A DNA stretch of 64,000 nucleotides from Brachyhypopomus gauderio (Eukaryota > Chordata > Actinopteri > Gymnotiformes > Hypopomidae), in NCBI RefSeq assembly GCF_052324685.1, contig NC_135213.1, positions 38,398,777-38,462,776 of the forward strand, in the 5' to 3' direction. The position numbers were made by a program, and so were the translations under genes. Shown piece by piece: positions 41,635 to 56,361 of the stretch. The notes under the pieces are model-generated. The model saw nothing but the letters and a program-made list of their open reading frames with translations. It searched no databases and was not told where the DNA came from. Within the stretch, counting starts at the first letter, position 1; the number at the start of each line of letters is the position of its first letter.

Positions 41635-41660
41635 GCCATTCCTGCTCCATGGGCATACAT

Positions 41661-41712
<52 letters not shown>

Positions 41713-43356
41713 GTACACACACTCTCCTCTTTCATCCCCAGAGCCCCACAGTGGCTTGCTTCCATTCCTTTTCATCCACACATCAAAAGGCGACGTGGGG
41801 CTGGAGAACCGGGCCCCAGTAGAGCCCCTAACCCTGGAACATCTGCATCAAGCCTCCCTATCACAGGAGGGCCACGCGCCGAGCAGATGTCACGAGTGAG
41901 CTCAACAGCAGGCAGGGCAGGCGACCTGGGGCAGGGCCCCCACCAGAACTCCGCGAGACCTGAGCACACCGCAGGGATCCCCGCACAATGCACAACCTGC
42001 ACAACCTGCTAACCTTTCTGTCTGATTCCTGATGGTCCATTTATGCGATGACATCACCTTCTTTTTTTGTTGCTACTGAGCTAACCGCTGTCTTCGTGTT
42101 ATTGTTCATTTTTTATTCCCAAAGGACACGTTGCTTACAGGGAGAAGTCAATATGTTCAGTTGCTTCACTGTACAAAGTGCACACAAAGTACTGAAGCGC
42201 CTCGTGTATACAGGCCAGCTGAGAGGGTGGTGTGACATTACAGTCAAAGCAGACGGTGAGGTTAGTGCACTGGCTGGTACTTTATCAAAGGCCAAACAGT
42301 CCTCTGTAACTGTTCCTTGTTATTATTATTATTGTTCCTCACAGATCATTCAAATGCATATTAATTAATTAATTAATTAATCTAACCCTGCCCTGTTTAA
42401 ATGGTCTTAATCAGAACATAACTGAACCGCACCAGTATAGTCTCATTTGCATCAAATTCTATCTGAAGAAAGAAAAAAAACCTTCCCAGTTCCTATTACA
42501 TTTCAATTGTGAAACTTTCCTGCCTGTTTCTCCTATCCCCCTAAATATAGAATTAAAGGCATTATGCAAATTCTACCAGTCTAACTTTATTTGGAAGTCT
42601 CATTAGGGATCTGGATGACTGCTGCACTCACCACACAATCACACATTCTTTCTCTCTTGTCTTTTTTTTTCCAGATTTACTTTCGGGTTTCTTTTTCTGG
42701 GACTGCGAGAGTATTCATTAAGTTGATATTCCGCTTTAATTCCGCGCTCATTACCTATGCTTCCTTACATTTCCAACCGTCTTGATTTCCCTCTAGATTA
42801 CAAGTCGAAAGTTTTCCATATAGAAGAGAGGCGGAGTACAGTAAGACTGAGAAACAGTGACAGGCGGAGGTGAACTAGATGACCTAGATTAGGCATGATT
42901 AACACTCAGAGTTACTTAATTTGGAAAAAAATACCGATATAAACACAGACACAAACACACTCTTGCGTGCAGGTGACAGAGGAATGGCAATTAATCTGAG
43001 ATGCCTCTTGGTTCAGTGGTGATGCGGTGTGTCAATCATTCTTTAGCCCACCAAAGTGTGTATGAAGCACCAGACTACGAGATGAAACGCACTGTATTGG
43101 GATAGACACATTTGCAGCCCAGACAAAACACTGATTGAGACGCTTTTGTCAGGTGTCTTTGTCTATAGTAAAAAAAAAGCTTATATTTCCTCCTCATTTC
43201 TCTGCACTTATGCAGAGTTAAAAGGGCAAAATAATTAAACAAGATGATAAATAGCTCCAGTTTGCCTGCAGGGATGAACGTGCATCACCAGATTAAAAGC
43301 GGATACTAATTATGAACTTCTCAGAATAAAGAGGGAAAGTTAAAAGATGCCACGTG
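40188..43356. other. AK8 upstream intron, no exon found
   Basis: I looked for the exon encoding the segment before GWVLEAIP and did not find it. The region holds (CA)n at 41551-41630 and 41667-41710, an (ATTA)n run at 42358-42381, and otherwise unique AT-rich DNA. Confidence 0.5.
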
Positions 43357-43358
43357 GT

Positions 43359-43536
43359 AAAGGTATAGCGATACAGGGCTAAGGGCTAACGTCTGCCGAG
43401 TTTAACAACAGAATAATAAAGGTGTAGCGATACAGGGCTAAGGGCTAACGTCTGCCGAGTTTAACAACAGAATAATAAAGGTGTAGCGATACAGGGCTAA
43501 GGCACGCCGTCTGCAGACTTTAACAACAGAATAAGG
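43359..43536. repeat. 59-bp tandem repeat, three copies
   Basis: Three units of TAAAGGTGTAGCGATACAGG through GAGTTTAACAACAGAATAA. The third differs in its middle (GGCACGCCGTCTGCAGAC). It directly precedes the large tandem array. Confidence 0.92.
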
Positions 43537-43556
43537 GGGAAACGTTGCTTGTGTTT

Positions 43557-45436
43557 TTTAGGGTTCACACACACATAGTGTGGGAACCCTATTGTAATTG
43601 CTGGTATTTTTAGGGTTCACACACACATAGTGTGGGAACCCTATTGTAATTGTTAGGATTTTTCTTTCTTATTCTTTGTCCCATTTTTTGACCTAAAACG
43701 TATTGTGCAGCCTAGACCGTAATGCCTAGAAACCCCAAACTTGGCAAAAAGGTTCAGTTACCCCCAAGGACCAGATTCCCATACAGGGACCCAAATTGGC
43801 CTGATGGTGGCGCTATAGCAGACCATATTGACTTTTTGTCCATATCTCCTACACCGTAGGTCCTAGAACCAAAATTCCAGTTCCTATACATTCCTTGACT
43901 AAATTCAATAGGACAATTAATATACAACCATTAAGCTCCGCCCACTTAGATTTCGAGTTAATTTGCATAATGTGCAAAATCACACACATTTTTGAGCGCG
44001 AACTAGTCCCTGGATTTTTCACATACATGCACATATGTGGTATCAAAACGTTCAGAAGAGTCTGAACTTTAAAACGTATCCAACAAAAATGCTAATTTCT
44101 TCACTACCTAGTCAGTATAAACCAATCAAATGAGGGGGCGTAAATTCAATAGTAAATTTTGCGCATATGGAGCTCTAACTTAAGAAAACTTGCATGTAAT
44201 GAGATGGCACTTCACAGACAGCTTCCCTGTGAGGGTCTGGGGCAGCTCGCAGAGGTTGCCATACCTCACCTGCTAGGGGGCGCTATAACATGCAAAAATT
44301 TGCCCCATGCACTCAAATTGGCCGATCCACATGAAACTTGACAGACATCATCTATGGGCCTCTGGGAACCAGGTCCTAAAGCAGACATGCCATACTTCCA
44401 AAATGGCTGATGTAATCGGCCAATCCGTGATCGGCACGCGTTTGACAGGCTTACCATTGGTCGATCTGCACGAAACCTCTTGGGTGTGGACAAGTGCACA
44501 CCCCCTATGACATAATCCAGCCGGGTGTCGATTGGCCACTGGGGGGCGCTATTGCAAAAAAAGCAAGTGTATCCCCTACATAATTCCACTTGGGAACATG
44601 CAATTGGACTCTTTTGATTCCTTGCAGTAGTGCGAACAACTTTCCCATTACATGTCCTATTAAAAAATGCACAATTTATTTACAGTTAATAATAGTTTGA
44701 AATCATCACTTTTCATACTCCTCCTAGGATTTTCATACTATCATGTCAAGCAAAGTCTTATAATACTCTACAGAGTGTGAAATCAAAAAACAATCCAAAG
44801 ATTTTGGATTTGAGGACACTTATACCTGCTAAATATTTTTTTAATGGACAGCATCGATACATATAATATTCATATTCTTAAAGCTCTTTCATATTTTACC
44901 CAATTCTGACCAAAATGCACAAGCCCATTCAGAATCCCATCCTGAACAAATTTGTCAAGTTTCATCTAAATCGGTTATTGTATGGCTCTACAGTGCAGTA
45001 TTATATACAATGCATAAGAATGCATGTGAAGTCCCTCTGTCACCTTCTCCTTCTCACACGCACGCAAGCTGAAACTCACACACTCAGTCTCTCTCACACT
45101 CTCACCCACATTCCCCCTCCCATCTCTGTGCCCTAAGTAAACATTGCTCTGGCTACCTAGATCTCTCTGTGTCTATTAACCAGGCACACACACATACAGG
45201 CGCAAGCAGGCCTTCCTATAGCATTCACAATGACACTTCCCTAGCCATACCCACCCATATCTCAGTGACTAACACATGCTCATACAAACTGATATTTGGC
45301 TTCTTTTTTGTCTCTCTCTCTCTCACACAAACACACAGACACACACACCTTTATACCTATATGTATGTATAGTTTCTATGTATACTTATGTATGTATGTA
45401 TTAGTATATGTTGTCATAGTTTGAGTACATACACTA

Positions 45437-45480
<44 letters not shown>

Positions 45481-45977
45481 CTACCTAAATGTATGTAAAG
45501 TTTGTATGCATATCTATAGTATATGTATAGTATATGTCAGTCATGCCAGTGATGTCAGTCATATCAAAAATGCCAGTCATGTCAGTTACATCAGTCATGT
45601 CAGTCATGCCAGTCATGTAAGTCATGTCATGCCAATCATTTCAGTCCAGTCATATCAGTCATTTCAGTCCAGTCATATCAGTCATGTCAGTCAAATCATC
45701 AAATCAATACAGGCCCAATCATGTATAGACACATGCAGGCTTTCCTATATTGTTCACATAGATGCAGCCCTAGCCAGATGTGCTATTTCTGTGTCTCCCT
45801 TTCTGACATATGCAGATGTCATCACACACTCTACATCTGTAGAGCACACACTGGCCAAACCCAAACAGCTTCTTTTCACTTTTAGGTCTAAAAGACCTTT
45901 TGGGCTTCCTTTTGCCTATTGAGGCCAAAATGCCTATTGGTGTGTGAACCCGCCAATCGCCGCTTGCGGCTATATTT
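43557..45977 (+). repeat. Array unit 1
   Basis: Two 52-bp hairpin subrepeats at the start (43560, 43612), A-type head and a complete tail with AATGCCTATTGGTGTGTGAA and the terminal GC hairpin. Its 9-bp block is at about 45534-45695. Confidence 0.9.
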
Positions 45978-48632
45978 AGGGTTCACACACACATAGTGTG
46001 GGAACCCTATTGTAATTGTTAGGGTTTTTAGGGTTCACACACACATAGTGTGGGAACCCTATTGTAATTGTTAGGATTTTTAGGGTTCACACACATAGTG
46101 TGGGAACCCTATTGTAATTGCTCGAGTTTTTAGGGTTCACACACACATAGTGTGGGAACCCTATTGTAATTGCTGGTATTTTTCTTATTTTTCTTATTCT
46201 TTTGCCCATTTTTTGACATAAAATGCATCGTGCAGCCTAGACCGTAATGCCTAGAAAACCCAATCTTGGCAAAAAGGTTCAGTTACCTCCAAGGACCAGA
46301 TTCCCATACAGGGACCCCAAATTGGCCTGATGGTGGCGCTATAGCAGACCATATTGACTTTTTGTCCATATCTCCTACACCGTAGGTCCTAGAACCAAAA
46401 TTCCAGTTCCTATGCATTCCTTGACTAAATTCAATAGGACAATTAATATACAACCATTAAGCTCCGCCCATTTAGATTTCGAGTTAATTTGCATAATGTG
46501 CAAAATCACACACATCTTTGAGCGCGAACTAGTCCCTGGATTTTTCACATACGTGCACATATGTGGTATCAAAACGTTCAGAAGAGTCTGAACTTTAAAA
46601 TGTATCCAATAAAAATGCTAATTTCTTCACTACCTAGTCAGTATAAGCCAATCAAATGAGGGGGCGTAAATTCAATAGTAAATTTTGCACATATGGAACT
46701 CTAACTTAAGAAAACTTGCATGTAATGAGATGGCACTTCACAGACAGCTTCCGTGTGAGGGTCTGGGGCAGCTCGCAGTGGTTGCCATACCTCACCTGCT
46801 AGGGGGCGCTATAACATGCAAAAATTTGCCCCATGCACTCAGATTGGCCGATCCACATGAAACTTGACAGACATCATCTATGGGCCTCTGGAAACCAGGT
46901 CCTAAAGCAGACATGCCATACTTCCAAAATGGCTGACGTAATCGGCCAATCAGTGATCGGCACGCGTTTGACAGGCTTACCATTGGTCGATCTGCACGAA
47001 ACCTCTTGGGTGTGGACAAGTGCACGCCCCCTATGACATAATCCAGCCGGGTGTCGATTGGCCACTGGGGGGCGCTATTGCAAAAAAAGCAAGTGTATCC
47101 CCTACATAATTCCACTTGGGAACATGCAATTGGACTCTTTTGATTCCTTGCAGTAGTGCGAACAACTTTCCCATTACATGTCCTATTAAAAAATGCACAG
47201 TTTATTTACAGTTAATAATAGTTTGAAATCATCATTTTTCATACTCCTCCTAGGATTTTCATACTATCATGTCAAGCAAAGTCTTATAATACTCTACAGA
47301 GTGTGAAATCAAAAAACAATCCAAAGATTTTGAATTTGAGGACACTTATACCTGCTAAATATTTTTTTAATGGACAGCATCGATACATATAATATTCATA
47401 TTCTTAAAGCTCTTTCATATTTTACCCAATTCTGACCAAAATGCACAAGCCCATTCAGAATCCCATCCTGAACAAATTTGTCAAGTTTCATCTAAATCGG
47501 TTATCGTATGGCTCTACAGTGCAGTATTATATACAATGCATAAGAATGCATGTAAAGTCCCTCTGTCACCTTCTCCTTCTCACACGCACGCAAGCTGAAA
47601 CACACACACTCAGTCTCTCTCACACTCTCACCCACATTCCCCCTCCCATCTCTGTGCCCTAAGTAAACATTGCTCTGGCTACCTAGATCTCTCTGTGTCT
47701 ATTAACCAGGCACACACACATACAGGCACAAGCAGGCCTTCCTATAGCATTCACAATGACACTTCCCTAGCCATACCCACCCATATCTCAGTGACTAACA
47801 CATGCTCATACAAACTGATATTTGGCTTCTTTTTTGTCTCTCTCTCTCACACAAACACACAGACACACACACCTTTATACCTATATGTATGTATAGTTTC
47901 TATATATACTTATGTATGTATGTATTAGTATACGTTGTCATAGTTTCAGTACATACACTACCACACACACACACACACACACACTTCTACCTAAATGTAT
48001 GTATAGTTTGTATGCATATCTGTCCAGTCATAACAGTCATGTCAGTCCAGTCATGTCAGTCATTTCAGTCCAGTCATATCAGTCATGTCAGTCCAGTCAT
48101 GTCAGACATAAGTCATGTCAGTCATATCAGTCATGTCATTACAGTCATGCCAGTCATGTCACTCATTCCAGTCATGTCAGTCATATCAGTCATATTACTT
48201 TTGTTCATCATGCCAGTGATGTCATTTCAGTCATATCAGTTATGTCAGTCATGCCAGTCATGTCAGTCATGTAATGCCAGGCTTTGCAGACTACATTCAT
48301 ACTTTGAATACACGGGCAGTCATGTTAGGCGTGCAAGGTGTGCAAGGAGTGAATTAACAAAGCATAGTCTCTGGCACCCTCAATCTCTCTCTGTCTGTAA
48401 TATACAGGCCCAATCATGTATAGACACAATATAGGCCTTCCTATATTGTTCACATAGATGCAGCCCTAGCCAGATGTGCTATTTCTGTGTCTCCCTTTCT
48501 GACACACGCAGATGTCATCACACACTATCTGTAGAGCACACACTGGCCAAACCCAAACAGCTTCTTTTCACTTTTAGGTCTAAAGGACCTTTTGGGCTTC
48601 CTTTTGCCTATTGAGGCCAAAATATGCCTATT
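45978..48632 (+). repeat. Array unit 2, tail deleted
   Basis: Four hairpin subrepeats (45978-46170). Its head variant (GACATAAAATGCATCGTG) is shared only with unit 9. The tail stops at ATGCCTATTT and runs straight into the next hairpin. The GTGTGTGAACCC and GC-hairpin part is missing, consistent with a deletion between two CTATTT direct repeats as seen intact in unit 6. Confidence 0.88.
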
Positions 48633-51269
48633 TAGGGTTCACACACACAGTGTGGGAACCCTATTGTAATTGCTGGTATTTTTCTTATTTTTTAGGGTTC
48701 TCACACACATAGTGTGGGAACCCTATTGTAATTGTTAGAATTTTTAGGGTTCACACACACATAGTGTGGGAACCCTATTGTAATTGTTAGGGTTTTTCTT
48801 TCTTATTATTATTCTTTGTCCCATTTTTTGACCTAAAACGTATTGTGCAGCCTAGACCGTAATGCCTAGAAACCCCAAACTTGGCAAAAAGGTTCAGTTA
48901 ACTCCAAGGACCAGATTCCCATACAGGGACCCAAATTGGCCTGATGGTGGCGCTATAGCAGACCATATTGACTTTTTGTCCATATCTCCTACACCGTAAG
49001 TCCTAGAACCAAAATTCCAGTTCCTATACATTCCTTGACTAAATTCAATAGGACAATTAATATACAACCATTAAGCTCCGCCCACTTAGATTTCGAGTTA
49101 ATTTGCATAATGTGCAAAATCACACACATATTTGAGCGCAAACTAGTCCCTGGATTTTTCACATACATGCACATATGTGGTATCAAAACGTTCAGAAGAG
49201 TCTGAACTTTAAAATCTATCCAACAAAAATGCTAATTTCTTCACTACCTAGTCAGTATAAGCCAATCAAATGAGGAGGCGTAAATTCAATAGTAAATTTT
49301 GCGCATATGGAGCTCTAACTTAAGAAAACTTGCATGTAATGAGATGGCACTTCACAGACAGCTTCCCTGTGAGGGTCTGGGGCAGCTCGCAGAGGTTGCC
49401 ATACCTCACCTGCTAGGGGGCGCTATAACATGCAAAAATTTGCCCCATGCACTCAGATTGGCCGATCCACATGAAACTTGGCAGACATCATCTATGGGCC
49501 TCTGGGAACCAGGTCCTAAAGCAGACACTCCATACTTCCAAAATGGCTGACGTAATCGGCCAATCAGTGATCGGCACGCGTTTGACAGGCTTACCATTGG
49601 TCGATCTGCACGAAACCTCTTGGGTGTGGACAAGTGCACGCCCCCTATGACATAATCCAGCCAGGTGTCGATTGGCCACTGGGGGGCGCTATTGCAAAAA
49701 AAGCAAGTGTATCCCCTACATAATTCCACTTGGGAACATGCAATTGGACTCTTTTGATTCCTTGCAGTAGTGCGAACAACTTTCCCATTACATGTCCTAT
49801 TAAAAAATGCACAGTTTATTTACAGTTAATAATAGTTTGAAATCATCACTTTTCATACTCCTCCTAGGATTTTCATACTATCATGTCAAGCAAAGTCTTA
49901 TAATACTCTACAGAGTGTGAAATCAAAAAACAATCTAAAGATTTTGGATTTGAGGACACTTATACCTGCTAAAAAATTTTTTAATGGACAGCATCGATAC
50001 ATATAATATTCATATTCTTAAAGCTCTTTCATATTTTATCCAATTCTGACCAAAATGCACAAGCCCATTCAGAATCCCATCCTGAACAAATTTGTCAAGT
50101 TTCATCTAAATCGGTTATCGTATGGCTCTACAGTGCAGTATTATATACAATGCATAAGAATGCATGTAAAGTCCCTCTGTCACCTTCTCCTTCTCACACG
50201 CACGCAAGCTGAAACTCACACTCTCAGTCTCTCTCACACTCTCACCCACATTCCCCCTCCCATCTCTGTGCCCTAAGTAAACATTGCTCTGGCTACCTAG
50301 ATCTCTCTGTGTCTATTAACCAGGCACACACACATACAGGCGCAAGCAGGCCTTCCTATAGCATTCACAATGACACTTCCCTAGCCATACCCACCCATAT
50401 CTCAGTGACTAACACATGCTCATACAAACTGATATTTGGCTTCTTTTTTGTCTCTCTCTCACACAAACACAGACACACACACCTTTATACCTATATGTAT
50501 GTATAGTTTCTATGTATACTTATGTATGTATGTATTAGTATATGTTGTCATAGTTTGAGTACATACACTACCACACACACACACACACTTCTACCTAAAT
50601 GTATGTAGTTTGTATGCATATCTATAGTATATGTATAGTATATGTAAGTCATGCCAGTGATGTCAGTCATATCAGACATGCCAGTCATGTTCTGCCAGTC
50701 ATGTAAGTCATGTCATGCCAATCATTTCAGTCCAGTCATATCAGTCATTTCAGTCCAGTCATATCAGTCATGTCAGTCAAATCATCAAATCATTACAGTC
50801 ATGCCAGTTATGTCAGTCATATCAGTCATGTTAATTTTGTTCGTCATGGCAGTGATGTCATTCCAGTCATGCCAGTCATGTCAGTCATGTAATGCCAGGC
50901 TTTGCAGACTACATTCATACTTTGAATACATGGGCAGTCATGTTAGGCATGCTAGGTGTGTAAAGAGTGAATTAACAAAGCATAGTCTCTGGCTCCCTCA
51001 ATCTATCTCTGTCGGTGATATACAGGCCCAATCATGTATAGACACATGCAGGCCTTCCTATATTGTTCACATAGATGCAGCCCTAGCCAGATGTGCTGTT
51101 TCTGTGTCTCCCTTTCTGACACATGCAGATGTCATTACACACTATCTGTAGAGCACACACTGGCCAAACCCAAACAGCTTCTTTTCACTTTTAGGTCTAA
51201 AGGACCTTTTGGGCTTCCTTTTGCTTATTGTGTGTGTGAACCCGCCTATCGCCGCTTGCGGCTATATTT
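48633..51269 (+). repeat. Array unit 3
   Basis: Three hairpin subrepeats, A-type head. Diagnostic changes (GAGCGCAAACTAG, TTAAAATCTATCC, GAGGAGGCG, tail TTGCTTATTGTGTGTGTGAA) make it almost identical to unit 8, five units away. Confidence 0.9.
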
Positions 51270-53092
51270 AGGGTTCACACACACATAGTGTGGGAACCCT
51301 ATTGTAATTGTTAGGATTTTTCTTTCTTATTATTCTTTGTCCCATTTTTTGACCTAAAACGTATTGTGCAGCCTAGACCGTAATGCCTAGAAACCCCAAA
51401 CTTGGCAAAAAGGTTCAGTTAACTCCAAGGACCAGATTCCCATACAGGGACCCAAATTGGCCTGATGGTGGCGCTATAGCAGACCATATTGACTTTTTGT
51501 CCATATCTCCTACACCGTAAGTCCTAGAACCAAAATTCCAGTTCCTATACATTCCTTGACTAAATTCAATAGGACAATTAATATACAACCATTAAGCTCC
51601 GCCCACTTAGATTTCGAGTTAATTTGCATAATGTGCAAAATCACACACATCTTTGAGCGCGAACTAGTCCCTGGATTTTTCACATACATGCACATATGTG
51701 GTATCAAAACGTTCAGAAGAGTCTGAACTTTAAAATGTATCCAACAAAAATGCTAATTTCTTCACTACCTAGTCAGTATAAGCCAATCAAATGAGGGGGC
51801 GTAAATTCAATAGTAAATTTTGCGCATATGGGGCTCTAACTTAAGAAAACTTGCATGTAATGAGATGGCACTTCACAGACAGCTTCCCTGTGAGGGTCTA
51901 GGGCAGCTTGCAGAGGTTGCCATACCTCACCTGCTAGGGGGCGCTATAACATGCAAAAATTTGCCCCATGCACTCAGATTGGCCGATCCACATGAAACTT
52001 GGCAGACATCATCTATGGGCCTCTGGGAACCAGGTCCTAAAGCAGACACTCCATACTTCCAAAATGGCTGACGTAATCGGCCAATCAGTGATCGGCACGC
52101 GTTTGACAGGCTTACCATTGGTCGATCTGCACGAAACCTCTTGGGTGTGGACAAGTGCACGCCCCCTATGACATAATCCAGCCAGGTGTCGATTGGCCAC
52201 TGGGGGGCGCTATTGCACAAAAAGCAAGTGTATCCCCTACATAATTCCACTTGGGAACATGCAATTGGACTCTTTTGATTCCTTGCAGTAGTGCGAACAA
52301 CTTTCCCATTACATGTCCTATTAAAAAATGCACAGTTTATTTACAGTTAATAATAGTTTGAAATCATCACTTTTCATACTCCTCCTAGGATTTTCATACT
52401 ATCATGTCAAGCAAAGTCTTATAATACTCTACAGAGTGTGAAATCAAAAAACAATCCAAAGATTTTGGATTTGAGGACACTTATACCTGCTAAATATTTT
52501 TTTAATGGACAGCATCGATACATATAATATTCATATTCTTAAAGCTCTTTCATATTTTACCCAATTCTGACCAAAATGCACAAGCCCATTCAGAATCCCA
52601 TCCTGAACAAATTTGTCAAGTTTCATCTAAATCGGTTATCGTATGGCTCTACAGTGCAGTATTATATACAATGCATAAGAATGCATGTAAAGTCCCTCTG
52701 TCACCTTCTCCTTCTCACACGCACGCAAGCTGAAACTCACACTCTCAGTCTCTCTCACACTCCCACCCACATTCCCCCTCCCATCTCTGTGCCCTAAGTA
52801 AACATTGCTCTGGCTACCTAGATCTCTCTGTGTCTATTAACCAGGCACACACACATACAGGCACAAGCAGGCCTTCCTATAGCATTCACAATTGACACTT
52901 CCCTAGCCATACCCACCCATATCTCAGTGACTAACACATGCTTATACAAACTGATATTTGGCTTCTTTTTTGTCTCTCTCTCACACAAACACAGACACAC
53001 ACACCTTTATACCTATATGTATGTATAGTTTCTATGTATACTTATGTATGTATGTATTAGTATATGTTGTCATAGTTTGAATACATATACTA

Positions 53093-53154
<62 letters not shown>

Positions 53155-53888
53155 CTACCTAAATGTATGTATAGTTTGTATGCATATCTATAGTATATGT
53201 ATAGTATATGTCAGTCATACCAGTGATGTCAGTCATATCAGACATGCCAGTCCAGTCATGTCAGTTATATCAGTCATGTCAGTGATGCCAGTCATGTTCT
53301 GCCAGTCATGTAAGTCATGTCAGTCATATCAGTCATGTCAGTCCAGTCATGTCAGTCAAATCTTCAAATCATTACAGTCATGCCAGTTATGTCAGTCATA
53401 TCAGTCATGTTAATTTTGTTCGTCATGCCAGTGATGTCATTCCAGTCATGCCAGTCATATCAGTTATGTCAGTAATGCCAGTCATGTCAGTCATGCCAGG
53501 CTTTGCAGACTACATTCATACTTTGAATACACAGGCAGTCATGTTAGGCGTGCTACGTGTACAAGGAGTGAATTAACTAAGCATAGTCTCTGGCTCCCTC
53601 AATCTCTCTCTGTCAGTAATATACAGGCCCAATCATGTATAGACAAGTGCAGGCCTTCCTATACTGTTCACATAGATGCAGCCATAGCCAGATGTGCTAT
53701 TTTTGTGTCTCCCTTTCTGACACACACAGATGTCATCACACTCTACATCTGTAGAGCACACACTGGCCAAACCCAAACAGCTTTTTTTTCACTTTTAGGT
53801 CTAAAGGACCTTTTGGGCTTCCTTTTGCCTATTGAGGCCAAAATGCCTATTGGTGTGTGAACCCGCCAATCGCCGCTTGCGGCTATAT
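51270..53888 (+). repeat. Array unit 4
   Basis: One hairpin subrepeat, A-type head, longest CA tract of the array (53095-53151) and the standard tail. It shares GCAGACACTCCATAC with units 3 and 8. Confidence 0.9.
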
Positions 53889-56361
53889 TTCTTCTTATTA
53901 TTATTATTTTTCAGGCTGTAAAACGCATACTGCAGCCTAGACCGTAAGGCCCAGAAACACCAAACTTGTCAGACAGGTGCACCAGAGGTGCAATGAGGGA
54001 AACCCAGACAATGACCCACATTGGCCTGATGGTGGCGCTATAGCGCAGCATTTTGCGTTTTGGTCCATATCTCCTACATTGTAGGTCATAGAAACGAAAT
54101 TCCACTTCTGATGGATTCCTTGGCTCAAACCAAACAAAAAAGCCTCTAGGACCCTTTAGCTCCGCCCACTTAGATTTCGAGTTAATTTGCATAATGTGCA
54201 AAATCGCACACATCTTTGAGCGCGAACTAGTCCCTGGATTTTTCACATACATGCACATATGTGGTATCAAAACGTTCAGAAGAGTCTGAACTTTAAAATG
54301 TATCCAACAAAAATGCTAATTTCTTCACTACCTAGTCAGTATAAGCCAATCAAATGAGGGGGCGTAAATTCAATAGTAAATTTTGCGCATATGGAGCTCT
54401 AACTTAAGAAAACTTGCATGTAATGAGATGGCACTTCACAGACAGCTTCCCTGTGAGGGTCTGGGGCAGCTTGCAGAGGTTGCCATACCTCACCTGCTAG
54501 GGGGCGCTATAACATGCAAAAATTTGCCCCATGCACTCAGATTGGCCGATCCACATGAAACTTGGCAGACATCATCTATGGGCCTCTGGGAACCAGGTCC
54601 TAAAGCAGACATGCCATACTTCCAAAATGGCTGACGTAATCGGCCAATCAGTGATCGGCACGCGTTTGACAGGCTTACCATTGGTCGATCTGCACGAAAC
54701 CTCTTGGGTGTGGACAAGTGCACGCCCCCTATGACATAATCCAGCCGGGTGTCGATTGGCCACTGGGGGGCGCTATTGCAAAAAAAGCAAGTGTATCCCC
54801 TACATAATTCCACTTGGGAACATGCAATTGGACTCTTTTGATTCCTTGCAGTAGTGCGAACAACTTTCCCATTACATGTCCTATTAAAAAATGCACAGTT
54901 TATTTACAGTTAATAATAGTTTGAAATCATCACTTTTCATACTCCTCCTAGGATTTTCATACTATCATGTCAAGCAAAGTCTTATAATACTCTACAGAGT
55001 GTGAAATCAAAAAACAATCCAAAGATTTTGGATTTGAGGACACTTATACCTGCTAAATATTTTTTTAATGGACAGCATCGATACATATAATATTCATATT
55101 CTTAAAGCTCTTTCATATTTTATCCAATTCTGACCAAAATGCACAAGCCCATTCAGAATCCCATCCTCAACAAATTTGTCAAGTTTAATCTAAATCGGTT
55201 ATCGTATGGCTCTACAGTGCAGTATTATATACAATGCATAAAAATGCATGTAAAGTCCCTCTGTCACCTTCTCCTTCTCACACGCACGCAAGCTGAAACT
55301 CACACTATCAGTCTCTCTCACACTCTCACCCACATTCCCCCTCCCATCTCTGTGCCCTAAGTAAACATTGCTCTGGCTACCTAGATCTCTCTGTGTCTAT
55401 TAACCAGGCACACACACATACAGGCGCAAGCAGGCCTTCCTATAGCATTCACAATGACACTTCCCTAGCCATACCCACCCACATCTCAGTGACTAACACA
55501 TGCTCATACAAACTGATATTCGGCTTCTTTTTTGTCTCTCTCTTACACAAACACACAGACACACACACCTTTATACCTATATGTATGTATAGTTTCTATG
55601 TATACTTATGTATGTATGTATTAGTATATGTTGTCATAGTTTGAGTACATACACTACCACACACACACACACACACACACACTTCTACCTAAATGTATGT
55701 ATAGTTTGTATGCATATCTGTCCAGTCATAACAGTCATGTCAGTCATTTCAGTCCAGTCATATCAGTCATGTCAGTCCAGTCATGTCAGACATAAGTCAT
55801 GTCAGTCATATCAGTCATGTCATTACAGTGATGCCAGTCATGTCACTCATTCCAGTTATGTCAGTCATATCAGTCATATTACTTTTGTTCATCATGCCAG
55901 TGATGTCATTTCAGTCATGCCAGTCATATCAGTTATGTCAGTCATGCCAGTCATGTCAGTCATGTAATGCCAGGCTTTGCAGACTACATTCATACTTTGA
56001 ATACACGGGCAGTCATGTTAGGCGTGCAAGGTATACAAGGAGTAAATTAACAAAGCATAGTCTCTGGCTCCCTCAATCTCTCTCTGTCGGTGATATAAAG
56101 GCCCAATCATGTATGGACACATGCAGGCCTTCCTATATTGTTCACATAGATGCAGCCCTAGCCAGATGTGCTATTTCTGTGTCTCCCTTTCTGACACACG
56201 CAGATGTCATCACACACTATCTGTAGAGCACACACTGGCCAAACCCAAACAGCTTCTTTTCACTTTTCGGTCTAAAGGACCTTTTGGGCTTCCTTTTGCC
56301 TATTGAGGCCAAAATATGCCTATTTGTGTGTGAACCCGCCAATCGCCGCTTGCGGCTATAT
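53889..56361 (+). repeat. Array unit 5, variant B head
   Basis: No hairpin subrepeat. The first 270 bases (53889-54160) are a diverged B-type head (CAGGCTGTAAAACGCATACT, CAGAGGTGCAATGAGGG), after which it matches the common core exactly. Its boundaries look like a recombination or gene-conversion switch. Confidence 0.9.
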
